A DNA stretch of 64,000 nt, taken from contig JAPDRO010000003.1 in the NCBI GenBank assembly GCA_030247885.1, forward strand, positions 1,922,001 through 1,986,000, in the 5' to 3' direction. Below the pieces are notes generated by a model. It ran no database searches, had not been told where the DNA came from, and saw only the letters and a list, made by a program, of their open reading frames with translations. Numbering within the stretch: the stretch's first letter is position 1; every line of letters begins with the position of its first letter. The translations under genes were made by a program, and so were the position numbers. Positions 22,978-36,483 of the stretch are shown here, one piece after another. Origin of the DNA: Taxawa tesnikishii (nom. ined.). Taxonomy: Eukaryota; Ascomycota; Dothideomycetes; Dothideales.

Positions 22978-24866
22978 ATTATGAAGAGACAATTGTACGA
23001 GATACAAAAGATGAACGCAAGAGAGCAAGCTCTGCTCAAATGAAGAGCCGGAGGAGGGGTATCTCAAGATTGAAACAAAGAACAGCAGCAGCAGCAGTAA
23101 CACCTTCGACCAGATCGGGGCAAGGTGGTCAGACAAACTGAGATACTAAAAAGTTTGGGTTGACCACAAGGTAGTAAAACGTTACAGAAAGCCTACCGTC
23201 GAGCAACATCTTGGAGAGGTGGGCGTACTTGTGCTGAAGTATTCCAGAGGGATCTACAAGGCTGACGTGAAGGCCGAGCGGGAGTTGATGCAAGCCTCCC
23301 GAGCGCCAGAACTAAAACTGGAGCGCGAAAAATAGGAATACGGGATTGGTTCGCAGGATCATGTCATTGGAAAGCCTGGTTCCTGCTTTCTGCACACGCC
23401 AGCCTTTTCTGCGGGAGTCGTTGTTGTTGTTGCTGTTGCTGTTGCCAGAGTGGCTGGGTGGCCGGCGGGTTGGATGCGGAGAGCCGAATGGCGCGTGGTT
23501 CTGGCAGTGCTTGGCCTACACAAAGACTGCACGGCGACGAGATTTTAGGCCGCGCGTACTTTGCACCGTCATGCAGCTATCAATGTGCTGTGCTCATGCT
23601 GCCGTGTTTGGAGTCTTGTCAGACGAGCACCCTGGCGCGGGGAATACTGAAACGAAACAAAACAAAACAAAACGAAACGAAACGAAACGAAACGAAACGA
23701 AACGAAACGAAGCTCAGAGAGGTTTACGAATGCAGCAGCGCTGATTGGAGAAAGGCCTGCGACGGGTTGCCATAAAGCTCTAGGTTCGGAGGATTGTGGG
23801 GGCGCAGCGGGTCATACAAGACAAGCTGAAAGGTCGCCCAGTTGGAGCAGTCAAGCCTCGAGGACGCGCGTGCAGAGGGCGAGTCGGTGTCAGCAATCCT
23901 GGCCGAAGGGACTGGGGGGCTTCTTCGTTCTTCTTCGCATGCGGCCGTCTGTCAGTCACTACTACGGACTACTGGCAGCCAACACTCATCATCATCATCC
24001 CGGAGGTTGGATTAGACTCAACAGACTTCCGAACCCCGAAGCACTCCACATGCCGTTCTACGCTCCAACGGGAGAATGATCAACAGTGTCCATGCCGTCA
24101 TGGGGCGGTGCCTCGCTGCCTGCGCGCGCCGACTTTGACCCTGCAGCTTGCGTACAAGAAGAACATGTGAAGCCGACATCACGTCGGCACCGTTGGCGCA
24201 CCATGTCAGACAGCATCGACGAGCCTTGGAACACGTATGACTGAGCATCACTGCTGGTGCTGATCCGACGACGGAACGTCCTTTGATGGGCACTGCATGC
24301 TTGTGTACTGTACTGCTCTCCCTGTACTGCAATCCACCGCCATGTTGAGCCGTCTGCTCTCAACGTCCGGATAAGGCCAGAATCGCTTCTGCGTGCAGCG
24401 AGTAGTTGGATTGCTGAGCCGTCCCATCTGAACTGAACATGTTCGAACCAAGATAGTGAGAGTGAGAGATGGTTCTGTTTGTTATTCACTCTCAGTCCGC
24501 GAGGTTTGAAGGGTTCTACACACCACCAATGGTACCGAAGTTCCCCTGTCATTGTGCGGGTTGCATCGAGATCAATACTCTGGTAAACAAGCATATTGAA
24601 AGGGCCTTACGATGCGAGAGAGTGGCCTCCGTGGGCCTCTTCTGGGAAAATACCTATAGGAAAAGACAAAGTACCAAACCTCCTCGTTCGCCCCCGCCAG
24701 CATTCCTGGTTCGCTCCCTCCATCTATTCCATCGCACCTCCAACTCCATCGCTAAAGACTCGTGACACAATACAGTATAAAATTGCTCGAGAAGCACATA
24801 CTCACCCGAATTCTAGACAATAACATTCCTCCGCACTGGAGTTTTCCCTTCCAGCTGGCGGGCTTC
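22978..24866. other. 1.9 kb intergenic region
   Basis: Promoter of the cytochrome b561 gene (right of 22977) and 3' flank of TRA1. It contains an AAACG/AAAAC pentanucleotide array at about 23649-23711 and TTG/CTG triplet runs at about 23418-23442. No gene or RNA recognised. Confidence 0.5.
23649..23711. repeat. Pentanucleotide microsatellite (AAACG)n/(AAAAC)n
   Basis: About twelve tandem pentamers: the first few are AAAAC, the rest AAACG, so a single unit with one internal base difference has expanded. Intergenic, upstream of the cytochrome b561 gene. Confidence 0.9.
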
Positions 24867-27800
24867 CTACAACCAAGCCATCCACAACGGATCGCAGCTC
24901 GCCAGATTCCTAGGCTCGGTCGCACGAGCCACGAGATCAAGGACGCTCTGACTAGCCGGCAAGTTGCCCGCACTAGGTTCTTTAGCCATAACAACGGCCT
25001 TGTTGACGATGGCGTCCGCGTTCCGCTGCACCTGATCCCGCAGCTCGCCGTCCTTTGCAGTCGCGCGATGCTGCTGCCCGTACCACCACGAGATCTCGTC
25101 GCGGATGAAGATGCTGAGTTGGCCCTCGAGGTCTTGGTTCGAGTTCTCGTTGATCTGGGGCGGGTTGGCGGTTGCTCCGTTGGCGTTGCCGTTCGCGGCA
25201 CCGTTCGGGTTGGGTGTGGATACTGACGGGGTAGCGGCTGGTGAGGAAGTGTCGGTGAGACAGCGGGCGATGGCCATGAGGGAGCAGACGAAGATGCCTT
25301 CCATATGAATGGGTCCCATAAGGGTCTGCAGATTGGGCGTGAGACGGAAGGGGACAGGTTCGCCGTTGTGGAAGATGGGCTTGGATTGATTCATCGTGGG
25401 GAGGAGGTCGGAGCCCCATATGTTGCCGGTGCTGCGGGCGATGTTGAGCTTGGTCGGGGTGCGCGCCGTCATGTGCATCGTGAAAGTGATGAAGGTGAGC
25501 GCGGCGAGTTGAGCCGAAAATTGGCGGCGGAAGAGCCACAGCGAGTCATACGATGGGTAGGTCGCCGTGAAGTATTCAGACACCACGTTCGAGGGCACGA
25601 ACTTATCTTGAATGGCATTGAAGATCTCAAGACGAGTATTGGATGCGTGCTCACCCTTCGTCTGCTGCGGAAGGTTAGTGGTCGTCCTTGGAGAGTCACT
25701 GAAAGATGCACTTACCGACAAGGCACGTAGCTTGTCCATGGCGAACAAGATCGGCTCATCCTTGTTGATGCTGTTGCGCCTGCAGTAGTCCTCGTAGATA
25801 GCGTGCAAGCTGACATAGGATGAATCATCTTGCACCATCCGGAAATGCGGCGACAAAGGTATCATGATCGGAAGGTGGAATTGCAGGTTGCGACGTCTGC
25901 TCTCCTTCTTCTTAGCCAACGTGCTATTGAAAATTCTGAACAGCTGGAGGGTTCTTTCTTCCCTCCTGCTGTGCCTTGCAGCTGGGTGCTGGATAGCGAA
26001 TGGATGCAGACTTCCGTCATGGCCTCGGATCCTGAGTCTCCTATGACAACCGTTCACAGAGCGGACCAAGTCCACGTCCGGAATGAAGCGCTCGATGCGC
26101 ACAAAGTCCTGGTTCTTGTCCCGGTGATGCAGATACTGGCCCGGCACTTCGACCTCATCGAACTTCTGGAAGCGGAACTCAGCCAGATGGGTCGTCTGCT
26201 CCAAGTGCCACTTGAGCGGACGGCGGTCAAGCTTCTCCTCAAACTTGTCTCTCCACTTGCGAAGCTTCTGGATGTACTCGAACATGGTCGGCTTCCTCGC
26301 CACGAAGTCCACCTCGAAGGACTTGCGTATATGGGCCGGCAGGATTGACTCGGCGAAACGTGTTATGTTAGCCTCAGTGGATGGTGGAAGGTTTATGCCT
26401 TGAGCGTACGATCCCGGTATGCGACCAACGTAGGTCAATCCATCATTCAACAAAGCAACAATGAGACGGTACGCATCCTCATCCGGTGGACACTTGAAAT
26501 ATTTCTGAATCTGATCCACCATTGTCTCCATCGAAAGCGCAAGCAGTGGGAAAGCGGTCTTGAGGGTCTGCATAAGCTCCTCTGTGTGCTCCCAGGGCTT
26601 CTTCGGCTTCGCTGGCTGTTCGGCAGGTTTCTGGCCGTCCGGCTGATCTTGACCTTGGCCTTGGTTTGTGGCTTGACCTTCGGTCTTGACTTGTCCATCA
26701 GTGGCAGGCGTACCATTAGCCTGTTCATCGGTTGAGGTACCAGGTCGTGAGGATCCACTTTGACTGTCCGGCCTTGGAGGCGACTGCTGCTCACCCTTAA
26801 CAGCCGCTGCTTTGGCGCGTGCAGCCTTCTCGCGCTGTTCCTTTGCTTCTTGGGCTTTCCTTATGACGTGCATATCCTCCCGACTCGTCCGCAACTGAAA
26901 GTACAATGCCTGAGGGTATGTCTTGGCAAGCTTGCTCAGGATGCTGTGTGCAATTCGCGCTTCGCCTGGATCGCGGGACAGGTTGCTAAGCAGCTGCGGA
27001 ATGAACGTTATCCAGTACCACACCGGAGTCTCTCCCTTGAAGCTCTCGAATGCGGATGCTAGTGTGCCGTTCTGATCGTCGAGGCTGAGAAGCCACAAGA
27101 TACGGCTGAGCAGCTTGCGTGATTTAGCCGATTTGTATTGACCGGCGGCTTCAAGGTAACAACTAATTGCGGCCGAGGCCTTCTCTAGGTTGCTCGGCTC
27201 TTCCTTAAAGAGCATATCGTTGTAACGACCCCATTCGGACCATGCCTTTGGCAGTTTGATGTCAAAGAACAGCGCGGTACCGAACGCGTCATTAGCCTCC
27301 TCCTTGTGGCTGAGCTTGGCCAAGAACATTCCCTTCAGAGTGTAGAATTCTGCCTTTTGCTGCTGTCCAAAGTAGTTCAGATTAGTATTATTGATCACAT
27401 CCAGACCACTCGTCAACTCGCTTCGGTTCTGGTAATGGCACTTGGCCTGCTCCCTCAACTTCAAAAACGCCTCTTGAATTTCTATGTTCGGCAAAGTGTA
27501 GATCCGGCTGAGCTGATTGATGCAGACCTCAGGCATTTGATGCTTCCGAGCCACATGCGCGAAGCGATTGATGATCCAGGCCGTTTCATGATAGCCACGG
27601 TAAGCATACGACTGGCCGGACGCATTTCCACCTTGCTGAGGAGGCAGAAGGTTGAGGTATGTTCCGTTGATCAGCTGGAAGATGTGCTGTCTCCAAGTCA
27701 CCAGGTCCTGCCAAGCATTGATGTCGTCCCAGAAGTTGGGTAGTCTCTCGCGCCAGGTACCGAGAAGTATCTTAAGCTCTTGAGATTTGACGTCCAGGTT

Positions 27801-30800
27801 CGTTGCATTTGTCTGAGACAGACTAGCACAGATGACGCTTGCATCGTGCAGCTCCACAAGATTCTGGAAGTTCTGCAAGAGTGTGATGTGGGCGTTCGTG
27901 ATGCGCTTCGGCAGCTTGTGCCAGTTCTTGATCGAGAGCTGGATGTTTTCGTCGCAGATGCGGTTGAACTCTTGTTGGCTCTCGGTTTTGCCGTGCAGCT
28001 TCAACAGAGACATGAAAGCCTGGAAGAACATCCTACGCGGTGTTGGCGCATCGGACACTGCCTTGATAATTGAGTCGAGCTGCTCCCGGTTCTCGGTACC
28101 GTTCCAGGCCTCGTAATTGCGCCAGGTCGCTTCCAGGAAAAGGTCATTGAGATTCTCGTGTTTCGCGAAATCACCCAGAATCTCCCACTGCTGCAACTTT
28201 TCGGCACAGTATACCCAGTGGTCCTCCCAGAGCATGTATTCGCCCGAAGAGAAAGCTAGTGAGCCAGTGCGAGCTTTGATCTGCGCTTGCTCATACATAG
28301 CTTGAGCCTTGTCCCACACACCGTTCTGCTCGTACGAGAGTGCAGCATTGGTCTCCACGAATTGACAGCGTCTACGCCAGGTACCATAGAAAAGATCGTT
28401 TTCCTCCAGGTTGGCATAGATCTCGACCAAAGCGTCTAGGTTGCTCTCCCGTAGTGCTGGGGTATCGACGACCGGCCTGAGCGCGTTCTCTTCGAGGAAC
28501 GTAGCAGCGCTGTACCAGGCATCGTAATTCTTGGCTTGAAACTTCATGACATGTGGCGGGAACTTGACACGTGGACGTGCACGCACGATGCCTTCCACAA
28601 GAGTAGCGACGCAGTTTGGCCGGCGGTCAGTCTGCCTGGTATGGAAGTCCTTCGTTAGAAGGTTGATGAGTCCGGTTTCCAGATCTTCACGATCGTCTTT
28701 TGAAAGAGTAGACCAACAAAGCGGGAAGTATGCGACCCAGATGTCGTGTGCCAGCTGAGCGTCCGTGTGCTGGAGATTGCACAAAGGCTCGAGAATGTCA
28801 CCAGCTTTGACTTCGCCGAGCTCTTGGACGAAGCGCCTATGGCCGCTGATGAAGCCCTCGAAATCATCATCGAGCATTAGTCCGCTAAGACGATCATTGC
28901 CTGCGTAGGTGCCGAACAGCTTTGAAGCCTGCAAGCACTTGAAGTCGTCAGGATGCAGACGCACAGTAGTTCTCATGTCGACTGAACCGAACATAAGCTG
29001 AATAATTTGACTTATCCAAAAGCTGTCCGCAAGCACGTCCCATTGTTGTTCGGCGACAAGCTTGTAAAAGCGGTTGGCCGTAGTCCGACTCAGACTCTTG
29101 TCGAATATCGTCATGAACCGGGTGCGCATCGGAATATCTTGGCTCCTCAGTCCGATTAGGAATGCGTGCTCCATACGGACCGCTAGCTCAGAGCGCAGTA
29201 TCTTGGGATCCTCATAAATGCGAATGACCAGATCAAGGAACTTGCTGTACAGTGTTGGGTCAGGGCGGCTTTCAAACATGAGCATCTTTTGCAGCACAGC
29301 CGTCTTTTCCTTGAGGGTAGGCACAGGCTCCGTCGAGTGAAAGATCCATTCTTCGACCATGGACAAGATCTCTTCGCACAGCGCGTTGTTCTGGGAGCGC
29401 TCGACGAGAGAGGCGAGGACACTGAGGTATGGCCGGCGTTGTTCACCAAGTGCGGAGATACGAGCCGAGAGCATCTCGATGACTTTGATGATCAGCGTAG
29501 TAGTCTGGTCGACATCTTGGAGGTTTGACTGAGGTGGTTGTGGCACACCTGCTGCCATTACGGGCTGAGGCATTTGCGACGCTAAGTGGTCCTTGGCCAG
29601 CTTTGTTTGAAGGGCCTTCAGTATGGCAGGAATGTGTGTGTCGATACTCTCTGCCTTTCTCCTGCCCATGCTCCATAAAGCGTTGATACCGGATACTTGG
29701 TTGCCGGCTGACATGGCATCGCCGGCAAGAGTAGACAAGAAAGTCATGAACTCCTCGGTGGGGATGTCTGCATCGGGCAACTCCTCTGAATCCGGCTGGC
29801 TTGTCGGAATAGCGTCGAGGATGCATTTGACCAAGGGTTTCATCTCTGGAAACCCTTCGACATCCTTAGAAGTACAGTGTAAGCAGTCTTGGATGTCTTG
29901 GTTCTCGTTCTTCAGTGGCTTGGCAAGGAGCTTTTGCAGCTGTGGCAAGCGTCCTTGAACCCACTCTTCAGATCGAGAGTTCAGGAAGACTCTAACGATC
30001 TGCAGCACGTTGATCACCCGAGTGGTCCAGATTTCCATCTTCTCATCTTGTTTTGGCTCAGAGCACAAGATCTGTTCCGTAATCTTGGGGAACATGTCCT
30101 TGATGTCGATATCATCCCAGTAGGGAGGGAGAGGAACCGGTACAGCAACTCAAGGGCTTTCCTGATGGTCTCAGAGGACTGCATCGAGTGCGCGTTGCGA
30201 GTCGACTGCTCTTTTGCATCGCAAGAAGACTGTATGGGAAAGCGCTCCGTCAACGTGGCAATGAATTGGATCATGTACTTGATGAGCATAAACCTGAGCA
30301 TCATGGACGCCACAGCTCCTTTCTTATCGGTCCGGCCGCTCTGGGCAGGTGCGTTCGCGGCGGGTGACTGTGGACCTGCTAGTGAGCCACTCTCCCTCAC
30401 GGTCCGTTCCTCCCATTGCAGAATGGTGCTGAATAGGTTCAATGCCAACTTCTTGTTCTCAGTCGAGGGTTGGGGCAGCGGAGCAACCTTGGCCAAAGAC
30501 GGTATGATTATTTGAGTGAAGGATTCTCTGGCTTCGTAGAACAGATCTGGGTGTCGGACAACGAAATTGTAGATAAGCGTAAGCTGCTGGACGTTGGAGG
30601 TCTCTTCCATGAGCACTTTTCTCGGTATCCTAGCCCACATTGGGAGGCGAGTATTTTGGTCGCCGATACGCTTCTTGAGGACGGGCTCCAGGATCTCGAG
30701 AGATTGCATGACCAGCGCTCGGCCTTCTGCTTGATGAGCACCCAGTAGCTTGCCATACACAGTGACGGCGATCTTTGCTGGAGTCTCGTAGTGGGCAATG

Positions 30801-33800
30801 AAATATGTGATGAGGACGTAGGCGGCGTACTTATTGATGATGTCCTCGAGGCGAATGTAGCTCCATCCGAACATGATGATGTCCTTGCGTGCGTCCGACA
30901 ACATGTTATGCTGATATTTGAGGAGCAAAGAGGTGAGCTGAATGAGCTCCATTCTAGCATGATCAACTCCAGAAGACATGGCATCCTCGGTAATGTCAAT
31001 ATTGGACTGAGATTTCCAGAGCTTGTTGTGTATGATATCCGTCATCGATTTGTCCAACAGAGCCGTACCCTTGCTGCCTTGCTGGAACAGGCTGTCCCAG
31101 TTGCGTTTGATGTCCATCGCAAATATTGGGCTGAGGACATAACGGAACACGAACGTCTTCAATTTCTGAGACTTCTGACGGTTGTTGTATATGTCGATGC
31201 AGCGTATCGCCACCGACCTCTGATATTCGACGGATTCCTTCGATACGATACCGTGGTAAATGTAATCAAAGAGCGATGGCCAAGTCTTCAGGTCGTCGTT
31301 AGTGCATGCTTGCAAGATGTCGAAAAAGAAGTCAAGATCGTCTGGAGCGTGAGTCAAGTAGGTGGTGATGATCGTCGAGATCCGCTCCGATGCCTGTTCC
31401 GCTTGAAGGCGCAAAGAAGATTCGAGCGTGCCGTTCTGCAGTTTGTGCTCCAGCGTTTTGCCGGACTCGAAGAGCGCATTTCTGAGCCTGTCTTGACCAA
31501 CAAGCCATTCGCTAGACTCAGCGAAGCTACAGATGGCATCCGTGACATGGATCGCGTTGACAACCGCTTGATCCTTCTCTCCATCGGTGCCGTCTGCTGT
31601 GAAGGTGTCGACGAACTTATCAACATCTTCCATGACCGCCTTGCGTAAGGGCGCGCTCGTCTTATCAGCAAGTATTTGCGCGAAGAATCGACCCTTGGCT
31701 TCATCTTTGAGGAAACCACAGAAGTATGTCCAAGACTCCTTAGGATAGTGGTTTAGGTACTTGGTCAGGGGTTCTCGGAAGGGACTGAACTGCGTGCGGC
31801 GCAGGTTCTTTTCCAGCTCAAGCACTCTTTCAACTAAAGTGCTCAGGAACTGTACTGCCATAGGTGGAAGGAGATGGAAGACGCTGAAGATAGCAGTGAC
31901 AATGCGCATCTTACCATTCTGCTCGATTAGCGTAAAAGAGGTCTTTTGTAAGCTGGGCACGTCCGCGATCTGCTTCATGTGGTCAAGCAATCGAGACCCA
32001 ATCTCCACCTTGAAGTAGTTGGTGAGCAGCTGTAGGAGCGTACGCAGGCCTTCAAGGCCCTCAACACTGAGCTTCCTAGGATCTTGCACGTTCATGAGTA
32101 TAGGACGAAGTCCGCTCTGGAGGAGATCCTTAGGCAGCTTCTGCGTGGCTGCTAGCACTGACTTCAAGCCTGCGTTTGCCGCGGAAGCGACCTCGCTGTT
32201 CTTGTTGTACAAGCAGCGGAAGAAGACAGTGATGACACGACCCTTGTGTTGAGCGTGCGGTGATGCGTTGAAACTGGGTTGTCGAATGGCGGTTGTCAGC
32301 AGACGCAAACAAGCCACGCGCAGATTGACGATAGCTTCAATACTCCGTTGCTCATTAGGCTTGGGAGCAAGTGCATCGTCTTCCGCATCCACCAAGGCTA
32401 AGACTTCCAGCAAAGACCGGTTGAGACGCTCTTCGAACTGGAGCACATCGTTCTCCATGTCAAGGCAGAAGTTTAGCGCATCGATATAGCCGATCTGTAC
32501 AGGGAAGGGAAGTGCTCGAAGAGGTTTGTTGAAGATGGGCGCGAGGACGAGTTCTTTGACAGGCTTGACCAACTCCCAGATTTGAACGCCGACAACCTGG
32601 GCGAGTAACCTCAGTGCGTCTTGTGCCGCCTCTCGGACATGCTTGTTCATGTGTGACACCTCGCCCACCAATCTGTTGCAGAGAACATGTAGAGGTTTGT
32701 TGGCTTGTGACACCTCCTCTCCGGAGGAAGAATGGTTGCATCTTCGGATAATCCGTTGCAGAACCTCCTTCGCTTGCACACGAATAGTTGCAGGAAGGTC
32801 TTGGGGCATATCCTTCATGACGAAGAACAGTGCTCGCACCAAGTCCAATTGTCGATCCTTGAGCCACCCATCGCTAAAATGTAGGTTGTTGACAAAGTAG
32901 TCGATACCTGCAGTGCCTCCAGACTTCACGAACCACTCTTCCTCGAAGCAGCAGTGGATGAAGGCTCTGCACAACGAATGAAAAAACGGCAGTCGTTCAG
33001 CCTTTTCTTCGGACCCAAACACAGTGGCGGCGGTTTTCCAGATTGTATCCATGGCGTTTCGAGCTGCATCGCGCACCTCAGCTTGATCTGCGGAAAGAGA
33101 GTCGGTGACGGCTTGAGCGAGAATCTTGCTGTCAATGAAAACTGGTCCTTCGCCCAGCCGCACATCGAACGGCCTCCGCATATGTTTCTCATTCGCCAAA
33201 GCTTGGCCGAATTGCAGGAGCGTCAGGTGTCGATAGAGATTGTCCAAGAAGGGCATCACCTCCTCTTTCAACTCGGGAATGGAAACCACGAACATGGCAG
33301 CCTTGATGAGTTTGAGCAGCGTCTCGTGCTCGGCGTCTCTCTTAGCCCCGGACTTTTCACGCTCAGAAACGGCGAAGAGATCGACACCGACATCATATCT
33401 CTTGTCGAACAAGTCATTGGCCTGTAAGCGTACGAGATGTGCAAAATCATCTGGGAGATTGTCGTGTCCGATGAACAACTTGATCTGGGACTTGATCAAA
33501 TTTAGTGCCTGTTGTTTGTGAAACATATCAGACTTCTTCGCAGCGGGCGATTTGGGGACTTCTCGCAACTTGTCAATGGCAACGTCAATACCCAGGCGTG
33601 CAGGAAACGCGCGCTCTCTTAGAGCGCCGATTAGTTTGATGTCGTAGCTGGCCTCGTCGTCCGAGTAAGGCCTATACTCAAGCTCAGGCGGTCCGTTGAG
33701 GAACCTCCGGTTACGGCCTCCGAGCTTACCAAGAATGCGCATGGTAGTGTGAGAGTGGTAATGATTGTAAGGTGCTGGCTTCAAATGCTCCCACAGTGCG

Positions 33801-36483
33801 GACATGAGCTCATCAATGACCGGAGCCATGATCGGATCTAGATAATCCGCCGTCAGGTTATCAACGCAGAGCTCGAGTGTCCGAAGGCCCTGCGCAATGA
33901 GCTCTGACTGTGCGCGAAGGGCGACAACCAAAGGTCTCATCAAATAGCTGAGATGCGGCAGAAGGTGGCTCAGTCTGGCTGGCACAGTGAGAGATAGCTC
34001 AACGAAGAGGTCCCTCTCCTGTGGCTTACGCGCAGATACCAGGAGGTTGTTTAACACCTCCAGCAGCATTTCCAAGAGTGGCAGAATTTCCTTGTAAAGA
34101 TGTTCGAAGCGTCCTCCTCCAATACTACGGAAGAGAGAGCGCAGTAAAAGGAAATAATTCATCGGTTCTTCTGCGGTGACGGAGAGCTCGATTGATTTTG
34201 TGATCAACTTGGTCACATGAGGGAGCAGAACCTGCTCGTTCTGCGCCGAGAAGAGAGTAACAGCCATGAAGGACAGCTTGAACAAGCGAAGAATTATTGA
34301 AGATTTCTGCACGTCGGCCGTGCCTACTTCTTCGAGCTTGCCCATGAGAAACTGGAGTAGCATACCAGCAAAGGCAGGTGAAGTTGCCTCGCTAGCAAGC
34401 AGAAACTGCGGGATATGAAGCAGAGAGCTGTGATCGAACAGCATTTCATAGAGGTGTGGTATTTCTGCTTGAAAGACTTCATGGAAAGTTGCCGGGTCGA
34501 TGTGATGAAACACTCCTGCAAAGGCCTCGAGAAGGTCCTTCTCCTCCTTGTTGGTGCTCATCATGTGCTGGTTCGCAAGAAACTCTACTGGAGTTGTCGC
34601 TTGTCCTTCTACTGGCGGCTTGTCAACGCTATAGTATCGGAACACCTGTGCACCCTCATGGAAAAGCTTAATGAGGACATTGACTTCGTCTGCGTTGAAG
34701 CCATAGGATAATTCCTGCCAATTCACCGGCACATTGGCAGGATCCATCTCCTTCCCAACCTCAACAGGGTTGGTAGCTCTTAACGAATAGAAGAGAGTCT
34801 TCAAGCCTTGCAAAAGTGTCTTGAACAGAAACTTGTTGTCGACAACTGGATCCGATCCACGCTCTTTGGGATTGTTCGTTTTGATGGGCGTTGCACTGAA
34901 TATTTCGATATCATCCCAGTCCGGCGGTTGGTCTTTGTCCGCAAGGAAGTCCTCCGGCTTCGCATCCACAGAAGGCTCCGCAAATTGTCGAGACGCCTTG
35001 ACTGCGTTATGGTACTGACGGTTCATGGCGGCGAACTTGTCACCAATCGTATTCAGGACCATGATCAGAAAGTGACGTGCATCCTGCTTGTTCTCGACCT
35101 TCGCCATGCACTCCGCCATGTTAAGGAGCAGCTTCGCACTCATGGTTTGAAAACTGGTACCAGGATATTCGTCATGAATATTCTTGGTATACACAACAAT
35201 TGTCTTTCGAATTTGCTCTGGGGTAAGCGAATCGCGGACATGATGAATGAGATCCGCAAGCATGGTAAAAGCCAAAGGACGCAGAGTTTCGTGCACAGTC
35301 AGGCCGTCGCCAATCAAGGTCCTCTCGTCCAGAAGCTCGTCAAGCTTGTCCAGGAAGATGGTCCGGAAGTTATAGTTGATGATGTGTCTTATAGCAACAA
35401 GTAACTCTTTCCGAGCACCAGACTTTTCCCTGGGACAGTCCTGCAACAAACGAACCACAACATCCGGAAGGCTTGGCAAGAAATCTGACAGCAGGGCCTG
35501 GTAAACTCGCAGAAGGTAAGCCAGGAAGCTCATAGCCTTGACTTGAGCAGTAATCAACTCCCCAAACGCCGCTCTGTTCCGTATGTCTTTTGCTACACCT
35601 GTGAAGATCTTGCCCTGTGCAGCAGCTTCCGCGTGAGCTCGTTCCTGAGGTTTGGCTTGAAGGAGCAGCATGGCCTTGATCCGGGGCACGAACGTTTTGA
35701 CGTTTGTTTGCACAAGGTTGCGATGGGCCTGGAAAAGCGAGACAACGATGATGGGACATTCAGCAACGAGCTTGAAAGATTGTGTGCCCTTGAGCAATTG
35801 TCGCGTTTGTTGTTGATCATCTGTAGCAAGCCCACCAGTTGTCGCGACCGGAGATCCAGGTCGAGGAGACTGAGAATACTGTGTGTTTCCAGGTGTCGAA
35901 GGCATGCCTTGTCCAGAACTTTGAGGAGGAGTGTCGAACGTATCTGCAACAGTCTGTTCCATTGTTTCGAAAAGCTCCAAGACTAGATCCAGGAACGGCT
36001 GTACTCTGTCCGAAAGCGACTTAGGATGATGCCTTTCAAAATCCATTATGATCTTCATGCACAACACCGCGTTGTCCTCGTTCTCCGTCCTCACAAGCTC
36101 CATGCATTTGTCGACGATCTTTGGAGCATGCTGGTCCGTTACCTCCGGAGAGGTCATAGGCAGGCGATGTAGGATCTCTAGGGCGCAGTTCCGTAGCTTC
36201 TGTTCCGGGGACGTGCTGATGAACACCGGGTTTCCGCTAAGGATGTTCATGAAGACCGGCACCATCTTCTGTAGAAAGACTCCATAAGTGGAACCTTGAC
36301 ACCACAGATCGATGCCATCGCGGATCTCTGTCAAGAGGTTGCATTTTGATTTGAGATCTACAACGGGCAGTAAGTCTTCCCATGCCTATTCGAGCGCCCA
36401 TCTATACCGTGCTCTTTCATACCTGTGTTTGGGTCCAGAAGCCTCTGTTCGTAGGTATCGAGGTTGTTGTGTCGCTCCGCCAT
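24867..36483 (-). CDS. TRA1: Tra1, SAGA/NuA4 subunit of the PIKK family (pseudokinase)
   Basis: About 3833 residues. Tra1 is the giant activator-binding subunit shared by the SAGA and NuA4 histone acetyltransferases in the nucleus. Exon 1 is 36423-36483 ([20 protein letters not shown]); a 65-bp intron (36358-36422) joins it to [21 protein letters not shown] 51-bp in-frame intron lies at 25665-25715 near the 3' end. Almost the whole protein is helical HEAT/TPR solenoid, then FAT, then a PI3K-like domain ([40 protein letters not shown]) and a FATC end ([10 protein letters not shown]). As in all Tra1/TRRAP proteins the catalytic residues are not expected. The frame breaks once near 30121, where one base is missing between FLSLP and [11 protein letters not shown]; the family sequence is continuous there. 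Length and ends are normal for the family. Confidence 0.95.
25665..25715 (-). other. In-frame intron in TRA1
   Basis: 51 bp, GTAAGT donor, CCGCAG acceptor; a multiple of three without stop, so an unspliced reading adds 17 unlikely residues between MDKLRALS and QTKGEH. Confidence 0.75.
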
